Shown: positions 14,668-21,736, counted from the first letter of the stretch. The stretch is 23,890 nt of DNA from Natrinema soli (GCF_028618695.1 NZ_JAQIVI010000366.1:1-23890), one strand, 5' to 3'. The notes: generated by a model not told the origin, from the letters alone. Translations and numbers: made by a program.

Positions 14668-16134
14668 GTGACCGCGATGACCGCGGATCCTCAGGCGACT
14701 ACTATGCGACAGAACCAATCCCAGCAGTCGGCGGACACACGGCAGACGGCAGAATCGACGATGGATCAGGGCCAGCAGGCGATGGAGCAGCTGATCGAAC
14801 TCCAGCGAAACATGGCCCGCACGACGCTCAGTGCGCTCGAGTGGCAAGAGACCGCCCAGCAACAGGGCCTCGAGATGACGCGATCGATGCTGCAGAACAC
14901 GCCCGGCCAGCAGTTCACGGAGTCGATGATGCAGCACTATCTGCAGGGAATGGAGGCAGTGATACCCGAGATGGAGCGGGTCATGGAACAGGGCTTCGAG
15001 GCCGCTTCCCAACCCCAGATGAATCAGCGAGAGCAAATGGGGGGCCAGTGGGAGCAGACGGGCGGACAGTTCACTGACCGCGGACGACAGGATCAACAGG
15101 AGAGCGCTCGGCACGGGACGCGCGGCCGGATGGAATCCCAGCCATCCCAGGCTCGAGGGAGCCACCCCTCGTCCCAGGGAATGCAGCGCCAGTCGACCGG
15201 AAGCCAGCAGATGGGGCAGTCGACGAGCGCGCAGGGAGCGACGGATCGGCAGGGAATTGATCAGCAAGCCGAAACGCTGACGGATCAACACCAGGGGATG
15301 CAGCCGGGTCAACAACAAGGAATGCAACCGGGCCAACAGCACGGAATGCAGCCGAATCAGCAAGGGATGGGGGGAGATCAACAAGAGACGAGCGGCCACT
15401 CTCAGCCCCACCGCTCGCAACAGTCGCAGAATCCCAACCAATACACTCAAACCGGCGAGTGGATCTCGCCGGAGGAGTACGGCGGTGAATCGGCCGGTGC
15501 GACCGGCTACCAGCAGCAGCCGATGACGACCGAACCGAGCCACTCGAGGCAGTCCGAGTTTCAGCAATTCGGCGGTCAGCCCCAGATGGGCGAAACAGAT
15601 CGGTCGCAGCGGGCCACCGAGCGGGCACACTCGTCGGGGCAGTTCGAGCAGGGGAACCAGCAGGACAGTCAGACACAGGGGCCACGCCAACGGCCTGAAA
15701 CGCAGCAACACCGGGGGACTGAAACGCGGCAGGGACAGGAGCGAGCCCAACACGGTGGCCCGACCCAACGCAGCGAACAGGGGCTACCCGACCGGGAACG
15801 GGGACAGTCGGCACAGCAACGACAGTCACCGATGCAGACCAGCCAGGGCCGCTTGCGAGAGCAGTACTCACAGCGGATCGATCCCGATCGGCGGGGACAG
15901 GGCGAACAGCACCCCTCGACGGATCGGGGTCAGCAAGGACAGTCGGCCCAGCGCGGACACCCGTCTCCGCGCAGTTCCGAAGCGGACGCGATCCGCGAGC
16001 GCGATCGCGGCGAAACGAACGTGACCGACGAGACCGATGAGACGACCGAAACGGATCGCTCGTCGGACCGATCCGCGCGATCGGCCGCACCCGAGAGGGA
16101 CGCCGACGAGAAGCACGGTATCGATGAAGAGTAG
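14668..16134 (+). CDS. Gln-rich prion-like protein with phasin-like helical N-terminus
   Basis: Encodes 488 residues from a GTG; an ATG at 14677 is an alternative. Residues about 30-115 form an amphipathic helical region (QAMEQLIELQRNMARTTLSA; MMQHYLQGMEAVIPEMERVM). It resembles phasin-type or other surface-coating helical proteins, but similarity is only in pattern. The remaining 370 residues are disordered and dominated by Gln, Gly, Ser, Arg, Met and His. They include a tandem 8-residue repeat, an isolated ordered-looking motif GEWISPEEYG and an acidic/Arg tail. The frame is uninterrupted for almost 1.5 kb despite this composition. The balance of Arg to Asp/Glu is unlike the acidic neighbouring proteins. 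No cysteine, signal peptide or membrane helix is seen. Function is unknown; condensate or granule association is speculation. Confidence 0.75.
   Translation: MTAMTADPQATTMRQNQSQQSADTRQTAESTMDQGQQAMEQLIELQRNMARTTLSALEWQETAQQQGLEMTRSMLQNTPGQQFTESMMQHYLQGMEAVIPEMERVMEQGFEAASQPQMNQREQMGGQWEQTGGQFTDRGRQDQQESARHGTRGRMESQPSQARGSHPSSQGMQRQSTGSQQMGQSTSAQGATDRQGIDQQAETLTDQHQGMQPGQQQGMQPGQQHGMQPNQQGMGGDQQETSGHSQPHRSQQSQNPNQYTQTGEWISPEEYGGESAGATGYQQQPMTTEPSHSRQSEFQQFGGQPQMGETDRSQRATERAHSSGQFEQGNQQDSQTQGPRQRPETQQHRGTETRQGQERAQHGGPTQRSEQGLPDRERGQSAQQRQSPMQTSQGRLREQYSQRIDPDRRGQGEQHPSTDRGQQGQSAQRGHPSPRSSEADAIRERDRGETNVTDETDETTETDRSSDRSARSAAPERDADEKHGIDEE
15295..15369 (+). repeat. Three 24-bp coding repeats (GMQPGQQx)
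   Basis: Residues about 210-234 of the Gln-rich protein read GMQPGQQQ, GMQPGQQH and GMQPNQQ. The DNA copies differ at synonymous positions (CAG/CAA, GGT/GGC), so the peptide repeat is being kept while the DNA drifts. Confidence 0.7.
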
Positions 16135-16229
16135 CGAGGGAACCGAACCCGGCCCCTTCGGTGACATGCGGCCCGAGGCGTTTCTCGAGGTGAATCGGGG
16201 TCCACGAACTCAGCGTCAGTCACGGGACG

Positions 16230-16235
16230 AAAAAA
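16230..16235 (-). terminator. T6 tract downstream of PRC-barrel gene
   Basis: Six consecutive T on the minus strand, about 55 bases after the stop at 16290. Plausible terminator. Confidence 0.3.
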
Positions 16236-16289
16236 CGAAACTCGTGGTGCGGCCGGGACGGCCGATCCGACGGAATCAGAGGAACGGTA

Positions 16290-16715
16290 TTACCGGGTGT
16301 TGTCGTCGCCGAGGAGGTCGTCATCGTCGTCCCGTATCACGCCCTCGTCGTCGCTGCCGCTGATATCGTTTTCGTCCCGATCGATGCCGCGATCGTCCCT
16401 CGTTCCGGTGCCGGTTCCGGTCGTTCCGGCTCCGGTATCCATATCGCCGGTCCCGCCGGTCGTGTTGGCGCCGGAGAGGTCTCGCTCGAGGCGGATTTCG
16501 TCGTCGGTCACGCGACCGATCGCCTCCTCCTGCAGCGGGTACGTATCTTCACCGCTATCGCCCCAACCGAGCGTCGCCTTGATCGAGTCTGTGATTCCGG
16601 GATCCGGTTCGACGTGAGCTGTACCGTGCTGGACATCGGCGACCATTCCGACTTCGTCGCCGTCCGCGTTGACGACGGACTTGCCGACGTCATCGTCGGT
16701 AATCTGGGGGGACAT
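16290..16715 (-). CDS. PRC-barrel domain protein with Gly/Thr-rich acidic tail
   Basis: Encodes 141 residues. Residues 1-80 form a PRC-barrel-like domain: ITDDDVGKSVVNADGDEVGMVADVQ, then TAHVEPDP and EAIGRVTDDEIRLE. These domains occur in photosynthetic reaction centre H subunits, RimM and many small archaeal proteins of unknown role. Residues about 83-107 are a Gly-Thr low-complexity run (GGTGDMDTGAGTTGTGTGT), followed by a strongly acidic end. The frame is open upstream to 17321 inside the crotonase gene in antisense, but the natural N-terminus is MSPQITDDDVG at 16715. The TATA-like signal is weak (TCTATCC about 20 nt upstream). It lies downstream of the crotonase on the same strand and converges on the Gln-rich gene. 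Confidence 0.75.
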   Translation of the reverse strand: MSPQITDDDVGKSVVNADGDEVGMVADVQHGTAHVEPDPGITDSIKATLGWGDSGEDTYPLQEEAIGRVTDDEIRLERDLSGANTTGGTGDMDTGAGTTGTGTGTRDDRGIDRDENDISGSDDEGVIRDDDDDLLGDDNTR

Positions 16716-16828
16716 TGCGTTTCGACGAAGGATAGAGTCGCGCAAGGTCGTGGTGCTTGCGGACGCTTGCGACCGGACGCGTTTCGGATTGCGAGACGGA
16801 TGGTCGGACGAACGCGAGTCCGGTTCGA

Positions 16829-17593
16829 TTACTCGAACTCCGGTTTCCGATCCTCGAGGAAGGCGGTCACGCCCTCCTCGTGAGCGGCCGACGTGCGGGC
16901 CTGGGCCTGCAGCAGGTTCTCGTAATCCAGCGCGTCGTCCCACAACCGACCCAGGTTCTCGTGCATCGCCTGTTTCATCATGCCGATCGTGGCCGTGGGT
17001 CCGTTCGCGAGGCCGTCGACCGTCTCTGCGACCCGATCGTCGAGTTCCGCGGCGGGGACCGCCTCGTTGACCAGCTCGAGGTCGGCCGCGCGTTCGGCGT
17101 CGAAGAACTCGCCGGTGAAGGCGAGTCGCTTCGCGGCTCGGAGGCCCACGATGTGCGGGAGCATGACGGTCCCGCCGGTGTCGGGGATCAGGCCGACCCT
17201 GACGAACGCACACGAGAACGTCGCGTCGGTGGCAGCGTAGGCGATGTCCGCGAGCGCGACGATCGAGAGCCCCGCACCGACGGCGTCGCCGTTGACTTTC
17301 GCGACGATCGGGACCGGACACTCGAGCATCGCCTCGACGACGCGGCCGAAGGTCTCGGTGACCTCCTCGTAGGCGTCCGCGGACGATTCGGGCGTCTCAG
17401 CCAACGACTCGAGGTCGCCGCCGGCGCTGAAAGCGTCGCCCGCGCCGGTGATGACGATCGCGTCCTCGGTCTCCGGAGTAGCCCCTTCGATCGCGTCGGC
17501 CAGTTCGTCCGCGGTCTCCGTCGTGAGCGCGTTGAGCGCGTCCGGGCGGTCGAACGTCAGTCGCAACACGCCGTCGTCGCTGTCGATTTTCAT
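16829..17593 (-). CDS. Enoyl-CoA hydratase/isomerase family protein (PaaG-like)
   Basis: Encodes 254 residues, the size of a single crotonase fold. The oxyanion-hole segments are AFSAGGDLE (54-62) and NGDAVGAGLS (101-110). In classical enoyl-CoA hydratase two glutamates activate water. Here the second position reads FVRVGLIPDTGGT, with Val where QPE normally has Glu. Asp138 falls in the IPDTGG position that carries catalysis in PaaG-type isomerases. The protein is therefore more likely an isomerase or another crotonase than a simple hydratase. Acyl-CoA substrate unknown; the reaction is cytoplasmic. The ATG at 17593 has ACTTATCC about 25 nt upstream. Confidence 0.85.
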   Translation of the reverse strand: MKIDSDDGVLRLTFDRPDALNALTTETADELADAIEGATPETEDAIVITGAGDAFSAGGDLESLAETPESSADAYEEVTETFGRVVEAMLECPVPIVAKVNGDAVGAGLSIVALADIAYAATDATFSCAFVRVGLIPDTGGTVMLPHIVGLRAAKRLAFTGEFFDAERAADLELVNEAVPAAELDDRVAETVDGLANGPTATIGMMKQAMHENLGRLWDDALDYENLLQAQARTSAAHEEGVTAFLEDRKPEFE

Positions 17594-17613
17594 GTCGTAC
17601 GTATCGCGTGTGA

Positions 17614-17621
17614 GGATAAGT
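17614..17621 (-). promoter_or_regulatory. TATA box of the crotonase gene
   Basis: ACTTATCC on the minus strand, about 25 nt before the ATG at 17593. Confidence 0.4.
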
Positions 17622-17719
17622 AATGGTAGGTGGTCTCCGCACGAGTCACCGTCAGTGCTGTACGCGCCTCGAGATGCGTATTCAACTCGTGGGGGACTCT
17701 CCGTCGGTCGACAGCCGAT

Positions 17720-17724
17720 AAAAA
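17720..17724 (-). terminator. T5 tract after the HTH_10 regulator
   Basis: TTTTTATCGG on the minus strand, about 45 bases after the stop of the regulator gene and before the crotonase promoter. Confidence 0.3.
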
Positions 17725-17768
17725 CATCGAGTCGGGCGTCGGACGGGATCGCCTGGAGACGAGCGCGT

Positions 17769-18437
17769 TTAGTTCGTCGGAATCGGCGGTGCGGCGGTGT
17801 CCTCTTCGGTCACGTTGAGTTCGGACGTGACGAGCGCGCGGTAGGCTCGGCGCAGGCGCTCGGAGAGCGCCTGATGGGAGATGCCCAGTTCCTCGGACAG
17901 TTCCTGCATCGAGACCTCGCGGGGGATCTCGAAGTAGCCGTGATCGATCGCCGCGACCAGCGTCTCGTACTGGCGGGTCGTCAGGCCACACTGGGAGTGC
18001 GTCTCCTCGGCCAGATCGAACAGCCGGACGATCGTCGGGGTCACGTCGTTGTCGTCGAGACGGTCGTACAGTGAACTGACGCTCTCGCGGTCGACTACGC
18101 GGACGCTGAGCAGCCACGTGCCGTTGGACGCCGAGGCGCTCAGTACCGTCCCGCCCTCCTCGAGGACGATTTCGAAGGGGTCGACCGTGTCGGGTTCGAA
18201 CTCGATGTCGTAGAGCCAGCGGTCCTCGTCGCTGCTGATCTGGGAGTACGTCCCGATGGCGCCCGCCTCGTCGAGTGCGTCCTCGACCTCCGACTGTGCC
18301 GGGCCGGAGAGCCAGAGGCCGTGGCCGCTCGAGGCGATCACTCGCTCCATCTCGCACGTGAGTGAGGGAACGGCCTCGAACAGCTCGCCGGTTCCGGTTC
18401 CGTCCGCCGGAATCTCGATGTCTGCGATAGATGTCAT
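17769..18437 (-). CDS. Bat-like transcriptional regulator with HTH_10 domain
   Basis: Encodes 222 residues. The C-terminal segment (about 152-203) starts LTTRQYETLVAAIDHGYFEIPREVS and continues with MQELSEELGISHQALSERLRRAY. This is the HTH_10 domain of bacterioopsin-activator (Bat) type regulators. The N-terminal 150 residues fit the GAF/HTH-associated sensory region found in many haloarchaeal members, including FDLAEETHSQCGLT. The frame is open to 18485, but MTSIADIEI at 18437 is the conventional start. AT-rich TTATGG (18470-18476) is a candidate TATA box giving a short leader. A perfect 19-bp palindrome lies 65-83 bases upstream. The regulon is unknown; the signal may be recognised by the N-terminal domain. 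Confidence 0.87.
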   Translation of the reverse strand: MTSIADIEIPADGTGTGELFEAVPSLTCEMERVIASSGHGLWLSGPAQSEVEDALDEAGAIGTYSQISSDEDRWLYDIEFEPDTVDPFEIVLEEGGTVLSASASNGTWLLSVRVVDRESVSSLYDRLDDNDVTPTIVRLFDLAEETHSQCGLTTRQYETLVAAIDHGYFEIPREVSMQELSEELGISHQALSERLRRAYRALVTSELNVTEEDTAAPPIPTN

Positions 18438-18501
18438 GAGTTTCACCCGTAAATAGCACGAGGACGTCCATAACCCCACTTCCAAAGCACTTAGAGGAGG
18501 T

Positions 18502-18520
18502 TAGAGTGACTATCACTCTA
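18502..18520. promoter_or_regulatory. Perfect palindrome upstream of the HTH_10 regulator
   Basis: TAGAGTGA-CTA-TCACTCTA, 8-bp arms around a 3-nt centre, lies 65-83 bases before the regulator ATG and next to TATATG. Its size and symmetry fit a dimeric regulator site. Autoregulation by the adjacent regulator is the simplest guess. Confidence 0.45.
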
Positions 18521-18579
18521 TATGATTGGTTCGAGAGATGAGGATCGCAACAGCGTCGCAGAGACGGCGAATTAGTACG

Positions 18580-18880
18580 TCAGGTCGTTCCGATCAGCAG
18601 TGAGACGGTGACCGCGATCGCGACCAGTGCGAGCGCGATCGGAACACCGCATCGACCTCGCTCGCGATTACCGAGACGCGGATTTGCGTCACCGTGATTC
18701 GTGGCGTGTACACGACCATCCGCCGAACTCGTCGATCGTCCGGCCCAACAGCAGAACCACGGCAGAACGATCCCGGCCGCGGGCAGAACGATCCCGGTGG
18801 CGATGAGTTTGCGCGCGAGCGGTGACGACGAAAAACGGTGTGGCAACGAACGTCTGGGTCAGGACGACGCTACCCTGACT
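18580..18880 (-). pseudogene. Frameshifted remnant of a molybdate/sulfate-type ABC permease
   Basis: No single frame is coherent, but successive pieces in three minus-strand frames match the C-terminal third of ModB/WtpB/CysT-type permeases in the right order. They are VVLTQTFVATPFFVVTARA (18868 to 18812), RTIDEFGG (about 18743 to 18720), MVVYTPRITVTQI (18719 to 18681) and PIALALVAIAVTVSLLIGTT followed by a stop (18642 to 18580). The EFG segment corresponds to the conserved EAA-loop neighbourhood of these permeases. A near-duplication of GGCAGAACGATCCCGG (18763-18797) disrupts the middle. No ATPase or binding-protein gene is nearby. The family assignment is from motif resemblance only. Confidence 0.5.
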
Positions 18881-19007
18881 GCCCGCGGCGAGCACCGCTC
18901 GACGGTTTCTCGGAGCCGATCCGAGCTGATCGTCGTGGCTGGGTAGACGCCTCGTTCGATCGCCCGCGCTGTTGGCACGTCGCTGTTCGGACCGACGAGT
19001 CGCTTCG

Positions 19008-19253
19008 TCAGAACAGTTCGACGCGGATCCGGTCGGCCGCGAGATCGTCAGCGACGGCTTCGGCGTCGGACTCGAGATGACTGGTCGCGTGACCGATTCG
19101 CTCGAACGCAAGCCCCTCACGTGATGGTGTTAGCGGACAGAGTCGATCGAGCGGACGGTGTGCATCGTCTTCTACGTCGGTCGCTTGGAACGCAGCGACG
19201 ATCCTCCGGGCGAGCGAAACTGTTTCGCTCGCCGAGTCCGTCGGTGCAACCGC
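19008..19253 (-). pseudogene. Orphan C-terminal coding fragment without a start
   Basis: Between stops this minus-strand frame encodes 81 codons with no ATG or GTG. It ends in a stretch with typical haloarchaeal codon and amino acid use, HLESDAEAVADDLAADRI followed by RVELF and TGA. An upstream piece, SASETVSLARRIVAAFQATD, is also coding-like. A separate frame starting at an ATG at 19350 (MNERSLGAFL) could supply the original N-terminus after a frameshift. I cannot name the family. Interpretation as a decayed gene rests on composition alone. Confidence 0.35.
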
Positions 19254-19378
19254 TTAATTCGGAGCTAAGGATTCGAGCTGCCAGCGCGCTGATTCCGCTC
19301 GTATCCGCTCGAGAGCCCGTCAGGAACGCTCCAAGCGATCGTTCGTTCATTTCAACGGGTTCGAATTGAATTACCTCG

Positions 19379-19388
19379 ATTATACGTA
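19379..19388. promoter_or_regulatory. AT-rich promoter core upstream of the beta-helix gene
   Basis: ATTATACGTA lies 27-36 nt before the GTG at 19415. Its near-symmetry means it could also drive minus-strand transcription toward the decayed region (about 33 nt before the ATG at 19350). Confidence 0.35.
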
Positions 19389-19414
19389 ATAGTCCCCGTT
19401 TCCGAACGAGAGTC

Positions 19415-20926
19415 GTGACTTCAAACGACTCACGAACCCTGCGGTTCGGTCGGCGATCGTATCTGAAAGGCTGTGTCGTCGGACTCGGTTCGACGCTCTC
19501 AGTTGCCGGGGTGGCGGGTGCAGCACAGAGTGGGGAACAGAACGAACAGCAGTACGGGACCGTCGTCGACGTGGTCGAGGCTGGCGCTGACAACGAGGGC
19601 AACGAGTCCGTCACGCCGGTCTTGCGCGAACACGTCGACGACGATACGCTCCTCAAATTCCCGGCTGGGCGGTACTACATGGACGAGCAACTGCGGCTCA
19701 CCGGGTTCGAAAACGTCGGGTTCGTCGGCGAGGACGCGACGCTGGTCCCGGCGACCTACCACGAGTTCGACGGCCCGCAGTATCGCCTGTTCCGGATGGG
19801 AACGAGCGACTCTCCCGGACGGGAGCTCCGCTTCGAGGGATTCGACATCGACCAGACGGCGTCGGACACGGGGATCCGCGTCCTCGAGGCTCAGATCGAG
19901 GACGGCCTCGTCGTGCGGAACGTCTTCATCCGCGGCGTCCACGACAGCGGGACGTGGGGGCCGGGGCTGTTCAACATCACCAACCCCGACGGACGCGGTC
20001 TCGTCGAGCGCTTCTGTGCGGTCGACGGCGGCGCTCACGTCGACGACACGCCGAACGCGGGGAACATGTGGCGCGGACCGACCGGCATCGGGGTCGACCA
20101 CAATCACCGCGGAACGCTCGTGTTCGACGGCTGCGTGCTCGGCGGCTTTCCGGACAACGGACTGTACGCCTCGAGCGAAACCGGTCGAATCGACGTCGAC
20201 GGCGGCCGGTACCAAAACAGCGGGACCGCCTCGATCCGCCTCGGCGGCGCGACGGGCACGATCAAGGACGCGACCATCGTCGTCGACGAGAATCCACACG
20301 ACTCGAGCGGCCAGCACGCGATTCGGCTCGATCACGGGGACCAGTTCACACTCGAGGGCGTCAGTATCGACATCCCCCAGCCGAACGGCGACGCGATCAG
20401 GATCATGAACAGCGTCGGCACCACCTCGATCGCGGGCTCGGAGATTTCCGTCGCCGATGGATCGAACAACGCGATTCTGGTCGACCCCGAGGCGGGAGCG
20501 ACGGCGGTCCAAGACGTCGACATCGAGATCAACGGGAGCGCAAACGCGGTTCAGATCCGCGGGCAGGACGCCGGAGCGGTCGACTTGGAAGACGTTCGCA
20601 TCACCGGCGACGCGGACGGATCGACGATGCGCCACGCGATCCTCTGTGAGCGAAACGGCTGTCGGTTCGACGGGCTCTCAGTCGAACAGCTCGGCTCCAA
20701 CAAACGCCGCGGCCTCGATCTTCGGGGCGACGACGCCACCGTCGTCAACTCCGAGTTCAAGACGACGCACACGCCGATCGTTGTCAACGGTGCGGACGAC
20801 GTGACGATCGAGAACTGTTATGCCGACTCCGTAGAGGATGTTAGCTCTCTGACTATCATCGACGACTCCGGTTCCGTCTCCCGCGCGAACAACGAGTTCC
20901 CCGACGGGGTGCGAGATAATCGGTAA
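19415..20926 (+). CDS. Tat-secreted right-handed beta-helix protein
   Basis: Encodes 503 residues with a GTG start. The N-terminus has a twin-arginine motif (GRRSYLKG), a hydrophobic stretch and an AGAA cleavage-type end near residue 37, so it should be exported folded by Tat. Residues about 80-500 show repeated rungs of 20-25 residues with alternating Val/Ile and Gly/Asn/Asp, such as VGFVGEDATLVP, LRFEGFDID, IDVDGGRYQNSG, VTIENCYADS. This is the pattern of pectate-lyase/parallel beta-helix proteins. Homologues include polysaccharide lyases and surface proteins. No catalytic residues can be assigned. The two cysteines in ILCERNGCRF could be a disulfide. Likely a cell-surface or secreted polysaccharide-acting or binding protein. 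Confidence 0.75.
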   Translation: MTSNDSRTLRFGRRSYLKGCVVGLGSTLSVAGVAGAAQSGEQNEQQYGTVVDVVEAGADNEGNESVTPVLREHVDDDTLLKFPAGRYYMDEQLRLTGFENVGFVGEDATLVPATYHEFDGPQYRLFRMGTSDSPGRELRFEGFDIDQTASDTGIRVLEAQIEDGLVVRNVFIRGVHDSGTWGPGLFNITNPDGRGLVERFCAVDGGAHVDDTPNAGNMWRGPTGIGVDHNHRGTLVFDGCVLGGFPDNGLYASSETGRIDVDGGRYQNSGTASIRLGGATGTIKDATIVVDENPHDSSGQHAIRLDHGDQFTLEGVSIDIPQPNGDAIRIMNSVGTTSIAGSEISVADGSNNAILVDPEAGATAVQDVDIEINGSANAVQIRGQDAGAVDLEDVRITGDADGSTMRHAILCERNGCRFDGLSVEQLGSNKRRGLDLRGDDATVVNSEFKTTHTPIVVNGADDVTIENCYADSVEDVSSLTIIDDSGSVSRANNEFPDGVRDNR

Positions 20927-21080
20927 GGCAGCGGGATCGGCGTCGAATCAGACACGGGGCGATTCGATCCGTTTCAGTCTTGAGTGCTCGGAGAGTTTTC
21001 GCTCCGACGCTGGCTGAGATCCGTCTCCGTGTCGATTCGGGATCGGTTTTGCCGCTTGCGAATTTGCTCGCGGCGAGAAG

Positions 21081-21101
21081 CGGGCCGGGCGCGATTTGAA
21101 C
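21081..21101 (-). repeat. tRNA-Lys 3'-end copy 1
   Basis: Exact 21-nt match to the T-loop, 3' T-stem strand, 3' acceptor strand and discriminator base of the intact tRNA-Lys at 21521-21541. The matching AAG just outside is also kept. The 5' three quarters of a tRNA are absent. Confidence 0.85.
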
Positions 21102-21203
21102 GACGTGAAGACGGTCGCTCGCTCCGCTCGCGCTGCGCTGCGACTTCTCTACTTCAAATCGCTCTGTCCGTTTCGCTCCTCACGAAATTGTTCGTCGCAA
21201 AAG

Positions 21204-21224
21204 CGGGCCGGGCGCGATTTGAAC
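21204..21224 (-). repeat. tRNA-Lys 3'-end copy 2
   Basis: Exact 21-nt match to the same tRNA-Lys 3' segment, 123 bp from copy 1, in the same orientation. Confidence 0.85.
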
Positions 21225-21400
21225 CTGCCCGAGAACCTGCTCACTCCGTTCGCAGGACCTCGGTCTGCTTCAGATTCCGACCGCAGGAGGAATCTGAACA
21301 CACGGTCGGACGTGCTCACTCCGTTGCGCGCGACCTCCCTGCGTTCAAATCCCGCCGGTTCCGTTGCTATCGGCTCACGGAATTGTTCGCCGACAGAAAG

Positions 21401-21421
21401 CGGGCCGGGCGCGATTTGAAC
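21401..21421 (-). repeat. tRNA-Lys 3'-end copy 3
   Basis: Exact 21-nt match, 197 bp from copy 2 and 120 bp from the intact tRNA. The 197-bp unit before it contains an extra nested pair CTTCAGATTC/GAATCTGAAC, suggesting two fused sub-units. Confidence 0.85.
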
Positions 21422-21520
21422 ACACGGTCACACGATCGCTCGCTCCGCTCGCGCTGCGTGTTCCCTGCGATTCAAATCGCGGTCGCCGCTTTGCTCGTCA
21501 CGAATTGTTCCTCGCAGAAG

Positions 21521-21594
21521 CGGGCCGGGCGCGATTTGAACACGCGACCGTCTGATTAAGAGTCAGACGCTCTGCCGGACTGAGCTACCGGCCC
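21521..21594 (-). tRNA. tRNA-Lys, anticodon CTT
   Basis: On the minus strand, 74 nt fold into a full cloverleaf. The acceptor is GGGCCGG with CCGGCCC, the D-arm is GCTC...GAGC, and the anticodon stem TCTGA/TCAGA encloses loop CTCTTAA (anticodon CTT). The T-arm is GCGTG-TTCAAAT-CGCGC and the discriminator is G. CCA is not encoded. No intron is present. This is the intact member of the array that lies immediately 3' of it. Confidence 0.95.
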
Positions 21595-21619
21595 TGTACC
21601 TGCGACTTTCCCTCGGTCG

Positions 21620-21629
21620 TTCAAATACG
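21620..21629 (-). promoter_or_regulatory. TATA-like box of tRNA-Lys
   Basis: The minus strand reads CGTATTTGA about 26-35 nt before the tRNA 5' end at 21594, the expected place for an archaeal tRNA promoter. Confidence 0.4.
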
Positions 21630-21729
21630 TTTCCCTTGGCGGGCAGCGTGGCAGTGATCCACGGGCGTGACAGTCATCGCCCTCGAGTTGTTCCATCCGA
21701 ACCGTCACTTTGTGCCACTCTTCGGGAGC

Positions 21730-21736
21730 GTTAAGT
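21730..21736 (+). promoter_or_regulatory. TATA-like box of the DHH-family gene
   Basis: GTTAAGT is centred about 28 nt before the ATG at 21762. It supports that ATG over the earlier in-frame start at 21735, which overlaps the box. Confidence 0.45.

Larger units (their letters stand above)
20927..21520. repeat. Tandem array of tRNA-Lys 3'-end-derived units
   Basis: About 600 bases without a gene. From about 21050 it consists of imperfect units of about 120 bp and one of about 197 bp. Each carries a copy of the last 21 nt of tRNA-Lys plus a conserved 3' flank (AATTGTTCGTCGCAGAAG-like). The middle carries a core CGCTCGCTCCGCTCGCG or CTCACTCCGTTCG, and most units close with TTCAAATCGC, the reverse complement of GCGATTTGAA. 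20927-21040 shows only degenerate similarity to the flank (CCGCTTGCGAATTTGCTCGC just after it). Reading frames through this DNA give Arg-rich spurious peptides. Confidence 0.8.

Noticed and set aside
14587..15768. 393-codon minus-strand frame opposite the Gln-rich gene (Leu/Arg-rich).
   Set aside because: Leu arises from antisense of CAG/CAA codons; no promoter or domain and the sense frame is more coherent.
16290..17321. Extended N-terminus of the PRC-barrel frame.
   Set aside because: The extension is Arg/Gly-rich antisense of the crotonase gene; the PRC domain begins at the ATG at 16715.
20984..21559. Long plus-strand frame through the tRNA-derived array with repeated AGRARFE/AGRDLNTR peptides.
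   Set aside because: The repeats are the translated tRNA 3' end; codon bias is wrong and the frame ends inside the tRNA.
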